Source: Oscarella lobularis | Lineage: Eukaryota; Porifera; Homoscleromorpha; Homosclerophorida; Oscarellidae | DNA: 64,000 bases | NCBI RefSeq assembly: GCF_947507565.1 | Contig: NC_089194.1 | Location: 992,001 to 1,056,000 of the forward strand | Direction: 5' to 3' | Part shown: piece after piece, positions 52,401-64,000 of the stretch | How positions within the stretch are numbered: the first letter of the stretch is position 1 | How the letters are laid out: each line of letters opens with the position of its first letter | Notes under the pieces: generated by a model | The model's input: only the letters and a program-made list of their open reading frames with translations | The model's database searches: none | What the model was told of the DNA's origin: nothing | Made by a program: the position numbers and the translations under genes

Positions 52401-55400
52401 GGCCGCACGAGTGGGGCAAACGTTCCCCTAGGGACGTCTGCGTCGTTTCGTCGGAATTTACACAGGTTAGATATTTACGAGGGCCTGGGACCGACACTAC
52501 TTATGCTTTATTAACAGGTTCAATACATTCGACAGCTTCTTCGTCAAAGAGGAGATTACTACCGAAAGGTGAATGTTGCCACGTACGGGGGAATACAAGG
52601 TGACTGACAACTTTTATGACGTAATTTTTTCATAGTTTTTCTCAACGCAGGTCAAGAGTTTCGCGTCGTCCTCGTCAGCACCGTCATGACGTCAAAGGGA
52701 TATAGGCAAGACTACGAAAGGAAGCCCAACTTTCTTTCCGACGCGAAAGTTCTCAATACGGTTCTAACGCGAGCCAAGTCGCTCGTCATTGTCTTCGGCG
52801 ATCCGGACTGCTTAACCAGATGCAAAATCGGTCGCAAGTGGCAACAGTACATCGAAGCGTGCAACACCGTCGGCGAGTCGAGTCTCAGAGGCAACAAATT
52901 GTCGTCGAAATTTGTCTGCAAACTCGTCATGGAGAGAACGGCTTTGAACGTCGAGGCGCCGTCGTTCGTTCCTCGCTGGGGACGACAGGAAGTTAAAGTT
53001 GACGACTCCGACGACGATGTCCCAGCTTTGGAATCGAACGACGTCGCGACGGCCGCCGACGATGACGTCACGTCGGAATCGTCGGTTTACGAAGATTCGT
53101 CCGACGACGGAACGGACGACGAAATGGAGCGAATCTATCGCGAAGAAGTCGTCAAGAGTTTTCGACCGAAGCCGACGGCAACGGCGGCGGGAAAACGAGT
53201 AATGAAACAAGTTTTGCGCGGTTCTACCGTACGTTGGACTGTCGCCAAAGTGAAGCGGCGGCCCCCTCGTAAAATTTACGAGAGTCGTAGTCAAGAGGAC
53301 GTCGGGGAACGATTACGTCACGAATGCCGTCCGGCCTATCCTCCTCACTTGCACCTAGCCGAAATGAAGTCGCTCGTCGAAGAGAAGCCCGAGTCGTATC
53401 TGAAGTGCGTCCTGCGCGTTTCCGGGTCCAATGCCTACGGTTACGGCGTCGATAGCGAGGAAGTAATCATCGAAGGTCGTCATCGACGCAATCGGGCGTT
53501 TGACGGCGAAGAAGTTCTTGTGAAAATTGATACCGATGACGAGGATGATGACCCGGATGATGACGTCAAAACGAAACGAGGATCGGTCGTCGGAATATTC
53601 CAAAAGCGACGTCCGAAACGTTTCGTCTGCCAACTGTCGAAAGAGGACAAAGACCTCATGGTTCCCATCGACGGATCGCATCCGATTTTCGCCAACGGAC
53701 CGAGCACGATGACGCGACGCGACGACGGCGTGCGAATGTTCTCCATACGGCGACGACGGATCGTCGACGAGAAGAGCGTGCCGTTGTGGGACGTCGAAGG
53801 CAAGCTATTCTTCGTACAGTATCTGAGTTGGCGTCCCGAATTTCCGTATCCGCTCGGAATAGCGGTGGAGTGCGTCGAAGCGGCGACGTCGTTAGCGACC
53901 GGTCGTCGTCTCCTTGAAATACAGTACGAAGTCGACGGCGATCCCGACGATTCCGAGGACACCGTGGCGGCGGCACCGTTTGTAACGACTTACGAGCAAG
54001 ATGACGATGATGACGTCATAACCAACGCGTTCACGATCGATCCCGAGCACTCGCGCGATTTAGACGACGCTTTGAGCGTCGAACGCGATTGCGATGATTG
54101 CGCTTTTAAGGTGGGCGTCTACATAGCGGACGTCGCGCATCACGTCGCGTTTCGGAGCGATGAGAACAAGCAGGCGGAGGAGCGCGGAACGAGCGTCTAT
54201 GACAGCCAAGGCGGCGTACAGCAGTCGATGCTACCTAAAGAACTTAGCTCTGATCGCTGCAGTCTTCTGCCCTTTCGACGCCGACGAGTCATCGCCGGAT
54301 ATTTCGGCTTCGACGAAAATTTTAAACCTCTTGACAACTTTGAGACAACGTTCGAAGAAGTCGAGATTCAATCGTGCTGCAAGCTCTCCTACAGTCAAGC
54401 TCAAGCCATAATCTGTGGGGAGAATCCGAGGATCGATTGTCGTCCGGAGTCAAAGCGAAGAATCTTTAATGACGTCGTTCTTCTGAATCGAATAGCCAGT
54501 CTATTGCGCGAACGTCGTCTCGCCTCCCGACGTTTCTTTCGCGAATCGGATCGCTGCTTCGAAGCCGAAGCTCACGAACTAGTCGAAGAGTTCATGATTC
54601 TAATGAACAGCGAAGTGGCGCGTCGTCTCTTGGAGGAACGTCGTCGCCTGACGATTCTCTACAGTCAAAGATCTCCGCGTCCAGAAAAAGTCGGTTCGTG
54701 GCTGTCGACGTGCGGTCCGCTCGTGAACGCGTCTCAACGACTCGTCGCCTACGGTCAAGAAGCCGAATCTCAGGGAGTGTCCCTCGAAACCGCGCTCGAG
54801 CGTCAAGCGACCCTGCGCATTTCCAAAGGACTCTGGTATCGAATTCGATCAGCAACATCTTTAAACGATCGTCTTCGCTTGGCCTGCTGCAACGATTTCG
54901 TTCCCCAGCTCGCCGTCTGTCAGTCGCACTACTTCCGCACTCGACAGCGTTCCGTGTACACGTGCGACGAAACGGACGAAGGTTTTCCGACGAATCACCA
55001 CGAATTCCGACGTCCGTACACGCACTTCACGTCGCCTATTCGTCGTTACGTCGATCTCGTCATGCAAAGGTTATTGAAGAAGTACGTCATAGAGAGTTCA
55101 GTCGACGAAGACGAGCTCCAATTGGTCAACTACGAGCCCCACCATATCGCGAAAATATGCATCGATTCCAACTTTAGTCGTCGAGAGGCGAAGCTATTTC
55201 AACGCGAATTGTCTCTATTGGAATTCGCTCACGAAGTGCAGACGTATCCCGTGGCAACGATAGCGGTCGTCGAAGAAATAACGGGTAATAGTATCGGTCT
55301 CTTTGTGCCGGATTGCCCCACGATGCCGCCGCAAAATTGCTCAATAAAACTGATGTCGTTGACGGCGTCGTCGGCGACGCCGGCCGACGATTTGCGTTCG

Positions 55401-58400
55401 GTATTGATTAAGTGGAACGTCGATCTACTGACTCTTCCGGCTCGGGAACGTCGTCCGGTGCGAGTGAATCCACCCGTTCCCGAGTGCGAATTTGGCGTGA
55501 TCGAGACGCGCCTGTGGCGCGATTTCACCGACTCGTGCATTCGCGGCGATTCGGATAGAAAAATCAATCGACTTATCGCGAGAATCGAAGCCGATCCCCG
55601 TAGCGGTCTAGGTGCGACGGCATCGAGAGAGAGACCAAGCGACTTCGTCGTTTCGAAGCAAAAAAAGGTCGCTATTATTAGGAAAACGATCGCCGTTTTC
55701 GATTTAGTTTCGGTGCACATTTCGAGTCGGATGCAACGTGGCATCATTCGACCGTTTATTCAACTCGTCAACTTTTCCGACGGTTTAAGCATATGCTTGG
55801 ATCACAACGAACGGCCGGGTCGTTGCTTTGGTCCGCCGTTGACTAGGAGCTCTCTAGTTCGTCGGCAAAAGTTTCCCGATTTACGAACCTATTATGAGTA
55901 TTGGACGCCTCTCGTTGATATTGAAGGGGCAACGGCGAGCGTCAAGTCGTCGCCGACCGCTTCGCCGACTTTAATACGGGAAATGGTCGTCCGTTGGCGA
56001 GAAACGGGCGACGACTTACCCACGGGTGAAACCATACTGAATTTGAAATTTGCTGAAGAAAATAAGATTGCCTTTTATCGAGGCGACTACATCTGCCTGC
56101 GATATTTTGATTTGCCTATGAGCCAGGAAAGGCGGCCGAAGCCGGACAGTCCGTCCGACGTCTGGAAATTGGAATCGAATCGAAATAAGTATCACTTTGT
56201 TCTTCATTGCACTGTTATCGGTTCCATGGAACGCTACAGTCAAGAACTGCTAAAAAAGGAGGAAATCGAAGGCAGCGATTTCCAGGAAGACAAAGATTTG
56301 GTGAAAATTAAATTTCAACCCTGTTTTGGCTCGACGGTGACTGACGTTCAGAAGCGCCAGCTGGAGCAGCTTCTACTCAAAGGAAGAACGCTCTGTATGG
56401 CGCAGACGATTCATTGCAGTCTTCCGTTCAGGTATGTAGAGTGCATCTTTGTTCATTGTCCAAATGATTTGCGTACAGGAGAACGAAGCGAAATTTGGAA
56501 GGCCTTTTGGAAGACGAAGACGACAGCAATGTCTTACTCAGAGAAATGGCGTTTGGAGATTTAAACAAGTTGAAAAAAGATGCTACAGCTAAACGAAGCG
56601 ACGACGGTATATCTACGTTGAGTTTGCAAACACGTACCTATACCGTATTACGTATTAGTGGGAAGTCGTCGAGATATGTCTCTTGCTGACGTGTTCGGAA
56701 AAGAAGCCGTATTAAATGCGAGTCAATATAATGCTGTTAAACTCGCTTTAGAACAGAAAGTAACTCTGATTCAAGGTCCTCCAGGTTTGTCGAAATTTGC
56801 ATAACTTTATTTGAATATGAAATTTGTTTGCTTTTTATGTGTTCAAGGAACCGGTAAAACCGTTACCGGAGTTCACATAGCGTGGCTTTACGCAAAGGAG
56901 ATAAGAAAAAGGCGAGTCAAGCGTTCAAAGCTTTTCGTATGCGCACCCTCTAACGAAGCGGTCGATTTAATTGCAAGTCGGTTTTATACCTCTCTGACTA
57001 TAATTAGTTCTACGTCGTTGGCCTTTGTAGGAAAGCTCAAGGGTCTGATTGCGAACCGGAGTCGCGGGAAGCAAGAGAATGACGACGAAGACGACGACGA
57101 CGACGACGACATCACTATACTTCGCGTCTACAGCGAGAGCATTGCTCAAGCCGCTTACAGTGGCCCGTGGATATTCAATCGATACAAACCAGCTGGAATG
57201 CCCGATCGTGACGCTCATTCGAAAGAAAGCGACGACCTATACGACATCTCCCTGCATCGAATGGTCCGAGATGTGACGCAAGCGGACGAGGAGAAAAAAG
57301 AGAAAGCCCGTAAAATTCTTGAGAAAGAGAACGACTTCCAAGAAAGGTTTGAGTCGAATGACGAAGACGACGTACCGTCCAAGCGTGAAGTCGACGACTA
57401 CTTCACTGTCGTCCGTTCGGCCGAACGTCCCGAAGTCAAGAGAGCGGACATCATTCTTTGCACGTGCATTAACGCAGCGAGCAAAAAATTTCAAGATATC
57501 GAAAAGTCTCACTGCATCGTCGACGAAGCCGGCCAGTGCACCGAGCCGGAGACTTTGGTAGCGATCAACGGAACGACGAAACGAATAGTCCTCATAGGCG
57601 ATCATAAGCAACTTCGGCCCGTCGTTCAGAACAACGACGTCACCGAAGTGTTGAGTATATCGATGTTCGAAAGGCTCTTTGAAAACGAACGAAGTGGCTT
57701 GGGTCCCAGAGCGAAGCAGTCGAGCAGAGCGGTAATGCTTACCACGCAATACCGGATGGTCAGTTTTATAATTGAATCAATTGATATATGAGATATGTGT
57801 TTTAGCACAAAGACATATGCGCCTTTCCGTCGCTGCATTTTTACGAGAACATGCTCGAGACGGCCCCGGAAGTGGAACGACGACACGACCCTGGGCAACT
57901 TCACGTGTGGCCCGAGTGCTGGCGACGGTTGCGAATGCCGCTTCAGCATCAGCAGCCCAAGTGTTTTATTCACGTCGAGGGCGAGGAGAAAGTGACACCG
58001 GTGGCTGAGAAGGGCAAGGGAGGCGACGAATCCAAGTCGAATGCCAAAGAAGTGGAAATGATAGTAAACACCCACGTGACTCCTCGCGGTTCTTTCCTAC
58101 GTTTCTATTCTAGGTACAAGTTATTAAATCAATGCAGAGAAAGAAACGCCTTCGTCAGCATAGCGTGCGCGTTATCACGCCGTACACAGCTCAGCGGGAA
58201 GCAATAGTTAAACAATTGGAAGAGATAAAGAAACTCAATTGTTTTAAGGAACTTAAAATAGGATCGGTGGCGGAAACTCAAGGTAAGCACGTGGAATATA
58301 CTATTGCACAGTGCCACGTGGTTTTTGTATGCAGGAGGGGAAGCGGATTTTGTTATCCTGTCAACCGTGCGCTCTATGCCCAAGTCGCGCATACTTTCGT

Positions 58401-58676
58401 TTCCCGCCAGATCGTGGCTGCGCGAAAATCTTGGATTCGTTCAGGACAGCAACCAGATTAACGTTGCCATAACCAGAGCAAAATTTGGGCTAATCGTCAT
58501 CGGTGCGAATCCTTCTTTTACTAATTACTTTATCTTCCTCGTTGAAAGGTTATTTTTGTCTGACAGGAAACCAACATTTGCTTTCCGTCAACGCTATGTG
58601 GAGAGAGCTCATCAGGAACTATCGAGAGCAGCGCTGTGTTCTTGACAGTCGCGAAGCAAAAGAAATGTTCAGCTGA
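46499..58676 (+). CDS. HELZ2: HELZ2-like protein: CCCH zinc fingers, two UPF1-type helicases and an RNB exonuclease domain
   Basis: Order matches HELZ2. The TPR-like N-terminus (MENDFHRACHLLQFARQRSA) splices at 46711/46753. Basic low-complexity exons reach 48145. Zinc fingers: CRLCFRKSRFYKTRDTCPHH, CKPERCVYRSGKVCTFPH and, across 48735/48793, a perfect C-x8-C-x5-C-x3-H finger (CKTYARFQSCAYGRRCVYAH). Helicase 1 (49430-50914, 52055-52465, then to about 52810) has Walker A GPFGTGKT, DEAAQ and VLNTVLTRAKSLVIVFGDP. The RNB domain near 54030-55180 has IDPEHSRDLDDAL, keeping all four catalytic-type Asp. Helicase 2 (56659-58676) has GPPG|TGKT split by an intron, VDEAGQ, IGDHKQLRP and NVAITRAKFGLIVIG. 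Exons: 52651-56431, 56479-56606, 56659-56784, 56848-57759 (perhaps one more small intron), 57806-58063, 58114-58282, 58335-58502, 58567-58676. Vertebrate HELZ2 is an interferon-induced nuclear coactivator and RNA-degrading helicase. Start 46418 is an alternative. Confidence 0.87.
49166..49325. repeat. TTAA-rich intron repeats
   Basis: Runs of TTAATTAATTAA at three places, with AAAGTCCGTCAGCACTCACT duplicated (about 49165 and 49215) and an inverted AAGTTACAGTAA / TACTGTAACTT pair. They lie in one HELZ2-like intron ending at 49429. Confidence 0.75.
50999..51352. repeat. Two-copy tandem repeat, about 180-bp unit
   Basis: Both units carry CTGACCAAGC, TATTCCTTCGCTTTTCGCGT, TTTAGAATGAACTCAC and TTAGGGCATTTCGTAGCAAC. 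Unit 1 is about 50999-51180, unit 2 about 51181-51352, with some substitutions and small deletions. Confidence 0.8.
51604..51630. repeat. AGAGC short tandem repeat
   Basis: About five AGAGC units inside the long HELZ2-like intron. Confidence 0.75.
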
Positions 58677-59372
58677 TGAGTGTGCGCGGTATTTTATGCC
58701 CTAGAGAGTTTGTAATAATATTTTCATAAGAAGACACCGAAGTCTTCCTCTTGACCTAGGTAATTAATGAAGTTACCAGAATATAGCAAGCGTATTTCTG
58801 TTTTTTTTCTGCTAAGATATATTGTTCACTCTTTTAAAACTTTGGACGGATTTTCTTGCGCGAAAACTACGACGTCTTTAGCGCGCGTGCTTAAAACTGT
58901 TGCTGTTTTTCTGCTCAATGCAGCTGCACTTTCTCGACTTGAGGTCAAAGATGTGAAGAGTTCTTTGGGTATCCATTGCAAATGGGCTCCCATGCAACCG
59001 TCTTGCTAGCGCGGGCAGCTAGGTGAGCAATTTCGCGCATAGGACCAATTCCTACTCTCCCTGCACGCTTCTTTCGATTGCAAACGAGAGTTTATAGACG
59101 CACAAGCTGATTTATCTTCCTGGGGTCCCCTATGGTGCAGGCGTTTCCCCATGCACGTAATTGTATATCATGCATGTGTAGCTTAGTTTGAATCTTTAGT
59201 CATAGACATCAGCTGGAGCGTCAGCTGGAGCGTCAGCTTGGTGTTTCCGTTTCTATAGTCGCTTAGTGGTTTTTTACCTTCCATTATTGTCTCCTCGTGG
59301 GATCGAGAGACTAGTTTATATAAGAACACTCAATCCAACCGCTTCTCATCTCAAAGCGCAAGCAAAACGAGA
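58677..59372. other. Intergenic region
   Basis: 3' flank of the HELZ2-like gene, then promoter of the next gene. A short tandem CAGCTGGAGCGT pair lies near 59210-59233. A frame at 58767-59009 has no recognisable domain. Confidence 0.45.
59317..59324 (+). promoter_or_regulatory. Candidate TATA box
   Basis: TATATAAG lies 49 bp upstream of the ATG at 59373, in a typical TATA position for a short leader. Assigned from sequence and spacing only. Confidence 0.5.
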
Positions 59373-62300
59373 ATGCTACGCACGTCGACGACGCTCGTTC
59401 CCCTTCTCGTTCTTCTACTCCGAGTCGTCGTCGACGACTCGACCGCTTCTCGAGAGTTCGAGGCGTGCGTCACGTCGAAAGGCGCATCGATCGACGTCAA
59501 AGAAATGAGCGTCCACGGCAAGATGACGAACGACGGCGATGCGACCGTGCTCGACATTCTCAACTGCGTCGACGAGGGTCTCTCGACGTCAGACTTGGAC
59601 GAGACGACGACCGATAATAGTCTGTTCAATTTCGTCGTCGATAACTTTGCGCTCTACACGAACGTCGACGTTCTCCGCATTGGCACGAAGAACGTCGTCT
59701 CGTGGACGCTTCAATCGAATTTCATGACGCTATCCGACGTCTCGGCGATCGTTTTCGTTCGACTCGATCTCGCTGATAAGGTCAGCGTGAGCTATGTTTC
59801 GTTAGCCGGTGTTTGGCAAGTGAACAGCGACGTTCGTCTCAATTTGAAAATATATCGCGTCGACTCGACGTACTATATTATTAGGGCGAGCCGCGACGAA
59901 TCTGATCTATTATTGCCCGTCGACTCGTTTATTCGTCATTTCGTTTCGGACTTCTCGTTGAGCGAGCTCGCCGTGCCGCCGGGAATATCGAATCCAATTA
60001 CGACTCTACACAATATGCGAGTATTGCGCTATTCTTTCTCGACGAAGCGGCCCAACTGCATTGGAGTCATATTGCGACCCGATGAGCCAGTCGACGTCGT
60101 GCCGGGAATCGTGCGTCTTGTCAACCCGTTTCTTTTCATTAACGTGACACTGTCCACGCCTCGCGTGGCAACTATCAAAATGAACGGCGTTTGGGAATTC
60201 GATTCGACTCGACTTCCCGTTTCAATCGATCCGACTGCTAAAGGCTTCTATTTAACCGGACGAGGAACCGACTCTATAAGCGTTCAAAGCATCGTCAATA
60301 AATTCGACGCCGACTACATACCGTCGGCACTCGAGTCGGCACTCGAAAAGGCGTCGATGTCGAATTTCGCTATAGAGAGTCCATCGTTTAAAATCCCTTT
60401 GGAAACGGGTGCAAAAGGCTTTCGATGTTACATTGCCGGTCGACCGGTAATCGACGGCTGGTCGGAAGTGACGTTCGGCGGCGTCAGCGCCGTCGTCGAC
60501 AAAGGGACGGCGACGAATAAAGCGGCACTCGTCGTCGGCTTCGAGATCGCCAAAGCGAAAATCGTCGATATCGTAGAAAAGTTGACGGATGTCCGTGTCA
60601 AACCGCCGCCGCCAAGTCTTCTCGATCAATCGACGAAAGTCGCTTTCGCGATATCGTCACGTGACGTGGACGACGACGACGACGACGACGTTCGTCTCGA
60701 AGGCCAGATTCTTAGTCAAATTTCTCTCCGAAGCGGTTTGTCCATTGTCGCTTCTTTCGCGCTTCCAAGCGACTGCGAGAAGGATTCCTTCTGCAAGTAT
60801 GCTAAAGACGCGTTCGGCGCGAATGTACGAATTGCAGCGACGATTACGTCTCCTAGTCGCCTGCTTATACCTTTTTCCGCTCCTGGCGTCGACATCAACG
60901 TCGTGGGCCCCAAACTCGTTCTCAGCAGAGTGTTGCTCAAATTCACTCTAGGCAGGGTGGCGTCTTACGTGAGTATACGCGCCACTCTATCGCTCGCTCG
61001 TCCGCGGCTAACTTTCGTCGGATCGATTCAAGTCGGTAATCGGGGTCTCGAACTCATCATGACGATGGAGGGCACGTGGAAGCAGGCGTTCGGCGTCGAC
61101 TTTCTCGCATTGAGCAACGTCGTCGTAATGATGAATCTCGACAGTGGAGTCGGACTTCGCTCTATCGAATTGTACGGCAAAATGAGCGTGGGAAAACGTG
61201 AGAGTGGACACGAAATCGTCGCAATCGTCCGAGCTGGTATCGATCCCGCTGATCCTGAGCGTAATCATTTCCAAGGATTGATGAATAAAGTGACGATCGA
61301 CTCGATACTGAAAGCGCTCGACATCGATCTGACATTGCCGTCGTTTCTACGCACGAGCACTTTTCTTGACGGCCTTCAAGTGCATTCCGTCGAACGACGA
61401 CATCGGTCGGGAATGGTCGTGCCTAAAAGCGTTGTTTTGAAAGGCGCGATCTACATTCTTGGCTCGACGCAGCAAAAGGCTCTCGTCGAGATAAACCTTC
61501 CACGTGGCATTCGAATCATCGTTCGCATGGATCCGCTCTTCATCGGAGCGAGAATAAAAATGTACGGTTCGGCGATCGAATCGCCGGTCGGTCCACTTCT
61601 CGTCGCCGACGTCACCACTTTACCTTTACTTTCCAAAGTCAACGTAGCGATCAGCGGTTACGTGAATTTTTTTCACCACCTCTTCTGGGATAAAATCGTT
61701 CTCCAAATAACGGACAGGGAATTTGTCTTCTGGATGCGAACTGATCTGTTTCTTTATCACAACGTTCTGCTGAAGTTTTACGCGCCATATGGATCCTTTC
61801 GGGGCGCGTCGTTTCGAGTGCGCGGGAGCTTTCCGATTGAGCTGATAGCGAAGTTGGAGTACGGCGTTCAAACTTTTATGATGGATGTTTCAGAGGCAGC
61901 CGCAGAGGCAGTCTCCGCCGTGACGAAAAAACGTTTAGACCGGGCTAGGTTGGATTTTAATGAAGCAAGGCGTAACGTGTTAGACGTGAAGAAGAAACGG
62001 GATACGGATTGTAAGATCAGATTATGTCCGACAAGTAAGTGTTTCCTAAAGTGGAGATCATCTCTAATTTCCGGTACATATGCGTGCACGGTTGTATATG
62101 AAGAGTTATGATTTATGAGCATTTCTTGCTCCTCGCAATTAACAGACGTCACTTAATGTACTAATTCGTTTTCTGTTTAGCTTGCGTGGGATGTCCGTCG
62201 TGGAACCAATTGTGTGTTCGTTTTTGGAGAAAAGCAATCGGTTGTCCGTCGTGGGACAGCTGCTGTTTGAAAATTGCTGACGTCCCATGCGTTGCTCGCA

Positions 62301-63784
62301 ACTTGATTTGCAAGTCGATGCACTCTATCGCTTACAATTCAGTTTTTTTCGCGGAAAAGATCTTACAACTTAGGAGCTTCATATTGCGCAAAGCCTATGA
62401 AGCTTTAGACGCAACCAAGCAGGCACACGTCGTTGGAAGTGAAGTGACGAGTTTGCTTGCCCAGTATGGTCCGCAAGGAATCGTCGACATTAAAAGAGTA
62501 GATTTCGACGTCAACATCGAACTTCTTGATGCGAGTAGTCTTTTATGCACCGTCGTCGCTCGGTTTGGCAATCGAGAGAGGCGTTTCAATATTCCCCTGC
62601 AGCGGAATAGCGTAAAAGGCATGGCTTCGGATATGGCCAAAGAGTTTCTTCGTGGCATTGAGGGACGACGTCGACGAAGCGTTCCAGAACTTCGTCGATT
62701 ATCGAGCTCCGCATCCACATCGACGAGCCGTTTTCGACGCGAAACTGACTCTCACCTCGCTTTTGTGAATGACGTCAACAAAGGATTAGCCCAGCTGAAA
62801 AAGAAAATCGAGAATTTGGCTCTTCCTTTCAGCATCACTCCGCAGCAAACTCGCTCTCGTTTGCAACCTAAACCTCTGTCTGCAGAGGAGCTTAGAGCAC
62901 CTGGTAAGCAAAGCTAATTATTATTAATTATTATTATTATTATACGGCATGCATCTGCTCTCCTTTCTTTAATTTATTCATTCATTCATTCATTCATTCA
63001 TTCATTCGTAATTCTTACTCCATAGATGCTGACCCTGATAAATGCGCGTTTTTCAAGAAACTCAATGATACTCTTGAAAAGATACCTCTTGCCTTAAAAA
63101 TCGTCTCCAAGAGCTGGACAACGAGCTATGCCAACTATACAATCGCTTCCCGAAATATTTCGGTGGAGCTTGGTAAAACAAAGACTGCTTTCAAACAGGC
63201 TCAAGAAGAAGAGAAAAGTCTAGCGGATCTCGTCGAAACCGCAAAAAGTTTGACGGGCGTCGATTCGTCGTCTCCTCTTCTTACGCAAGAAGACAAGGAG
63301 GCTTTCAGGAAAACTTCAGAAGATTTCGATATCACCAAATCCGTGTTTAATGAAGTTGAAAAAGGTACTCAGTGCATGGGGAATAATAGAAATCACTCGA
63401 TTGTTGCTTTTTTTCATTTATTTCGATTCAGTTGAAAGGAAGTGGAACGAAACGCTCAAAGACTGGTTTAAAAACAGGCAAAAAATCCTTTTTCCGGAAG
63501 AAGTAATGGGCTTGTCGCTCAAGGAGTATCTCAAGGAAGCATTCAACGCGTTGAGAAATCTCTACCCGAACGTTCCTGATGAAGATACAGATTCAACCGT
63601 GGACGAAGTGGACGAAGTGGAAGAGGTCGTTTCTCTGATGCCAGATGACTGTCTATAGTGACTTTTTCGTTAATAGGATATGAATGAGCTGATTGACTCC
63701 GATACGGCGATCAAATCAAAGGAAGCTGCAACCAATGTACTCGATGCCCTGAAGAGAATAGGGGATTTTTTCTGCCCCAGTTAA
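59373..63784 (+). CDS. Large secreted protein of unknown function with internal repeats, Cys cluster and coiled coils
   Basis: Not recognised as a named family. A signal peptide (MLRTSTTLVPLLVLLLRVVV) opens an 887-residue exon (59373-62034). It contains weak internal repeats: a strand-rich part with AGVWQ / NGVWEF, followed by a helical part of the form SIVNKF...PSALESALEKASMSNF (also DSFIRHFVSDFSLSELAVPP and DSILKALDIDLTLPSFLRTS). The exon ends in a coiled coil and CKIRLCPT. It splices in phase to a Cys-rich stretch (62181-62903) with two GCPSW units, then a helical part with an RRRRS basic site. Further exons are 63026-63364, 63432-63625 and 63677-63784 (end KRIGDFFCPS). It is likely extracellular or in a secretory compartment. 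AATAAA follows at 63893. Confidence 0.75.
62973..63007. repeat. TTCA microsatellite
   Basis: About eight ATTC units in the intron between 62903 and 63026, after a short TTA repeat. Confidence 0.85.
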
Positions 63785-64000
63785 CCTTGCTGAAGCTGAC
63801 TTGTCACTGTCCCGTTTAGGTGTTGAATTTGAATGTTCGCGGTTGTCTGTGTTGCACGCTGTTTATGTATCTCTTAGGCGCAAGTATGGTCTAATAAACA
63901 AAGTCAAAAAACGCACTGAAGTGAAATTGACAACGATTCTGTGGCCCGTATATCCGGGTAGGGTAATCGGTTTTTCCTTGGTTTTTCAAGAAAAACCGTT
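63785..64000. other. 3' flank of last gene
   Basis: It contains a polyadenylation signal AATAAA at 63893-63898. A small inverted repeat (GGTTTTTCCTTG / CAAGAAAAACC) lies near the right edge at about 63970-63998. No further gene seen. Confidence 0.5.

Noticed and set aside
58767-59009. Possible small gene after the HELZ2-like gene
   Set aside because: No recognisable domain and low-complexity hydrophobic start; likely 3' flank.

Overview
This window looks like nuclear DNA from a compact animal genome. I see no operons, Shine-Dalgarno sites, rRNA or tRNA. Most genes have many GT-AG introns of only about 40-60 bp. The content is metazoan: a CH-CH/spectrin-repeat actin-binding protein, a rhodopsin-type GPCR, a TRPC-like channel, a synaptogyrin/synaptophysin-like MARVEL protein and a claudin-like tetraspan. 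A sponge-like early-branching animal fits the gene density and tiny introns, but that is inference and no species marker was identified.

Layout. 1-2.0 kb (minus): 5' part of a CH-CH/spectrin-repeat gene running off the left edge. 2.4-3.4 kb (minus): a GPCR with an apparent one-base frame disruption. 4.16-4.30 kb: an inverted-repeat element. 4.6-10.2 kb (minus): an EF-hand plus WD40 protein of the WDR49/WDR64 type, with one oversized repeat-filled intron. 11.2-13.6 kb (minus): a GH29 alpha-L-fucosidase with an apple/PAN-like segment between its catalytic and C-terminal domains. Head-to-head with it, 13.7-14.7 kb (plus), is the MARVEL gene. 15.8-16.4 kb (plus): claudin-like gene. 16.8-20.4 kb (plus): TRPC-like channel, followed by a decayed copy of its first exon near 21.3 kb.

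21.6-45.8 kb is the standout: ten tandem, same-strand (minus), apparently intronless copies (named A-J here) of a ZYG11-like gene. Each intact protein has an N-terminal VHL-box (BC-box plus Cul2-box), leucine-rich repeats, an acidic Asp-rich linker and an armadillo-like C-terminal half. That is the plan of a substrate receptor for a CUL2 ubiquitin ligase. Six copies are open (B, C, D, H, I, J), three are nearly whole but broken (A, E, G) and one is a fragment (F). A conserved ATCCGGGAACGT-type element lies just upstream of every start. The block C-D-E resembles G-H-I. The docking half is near-uniform while the armadillo half varies, suggesting a diversifying ubiquitin-ligase receptor cluster.

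46.5-58.7 kb (plus): a HELZ2-like gene (TPR-like start, CCCH fingers, UPF1-type helicase, RNB exonuclease domain, second UPF1-type helicase). 59.4-63.8 kb (plus): a long secreted protein of unknown function with internal repeats, a cysteine cluster and coiled coils.
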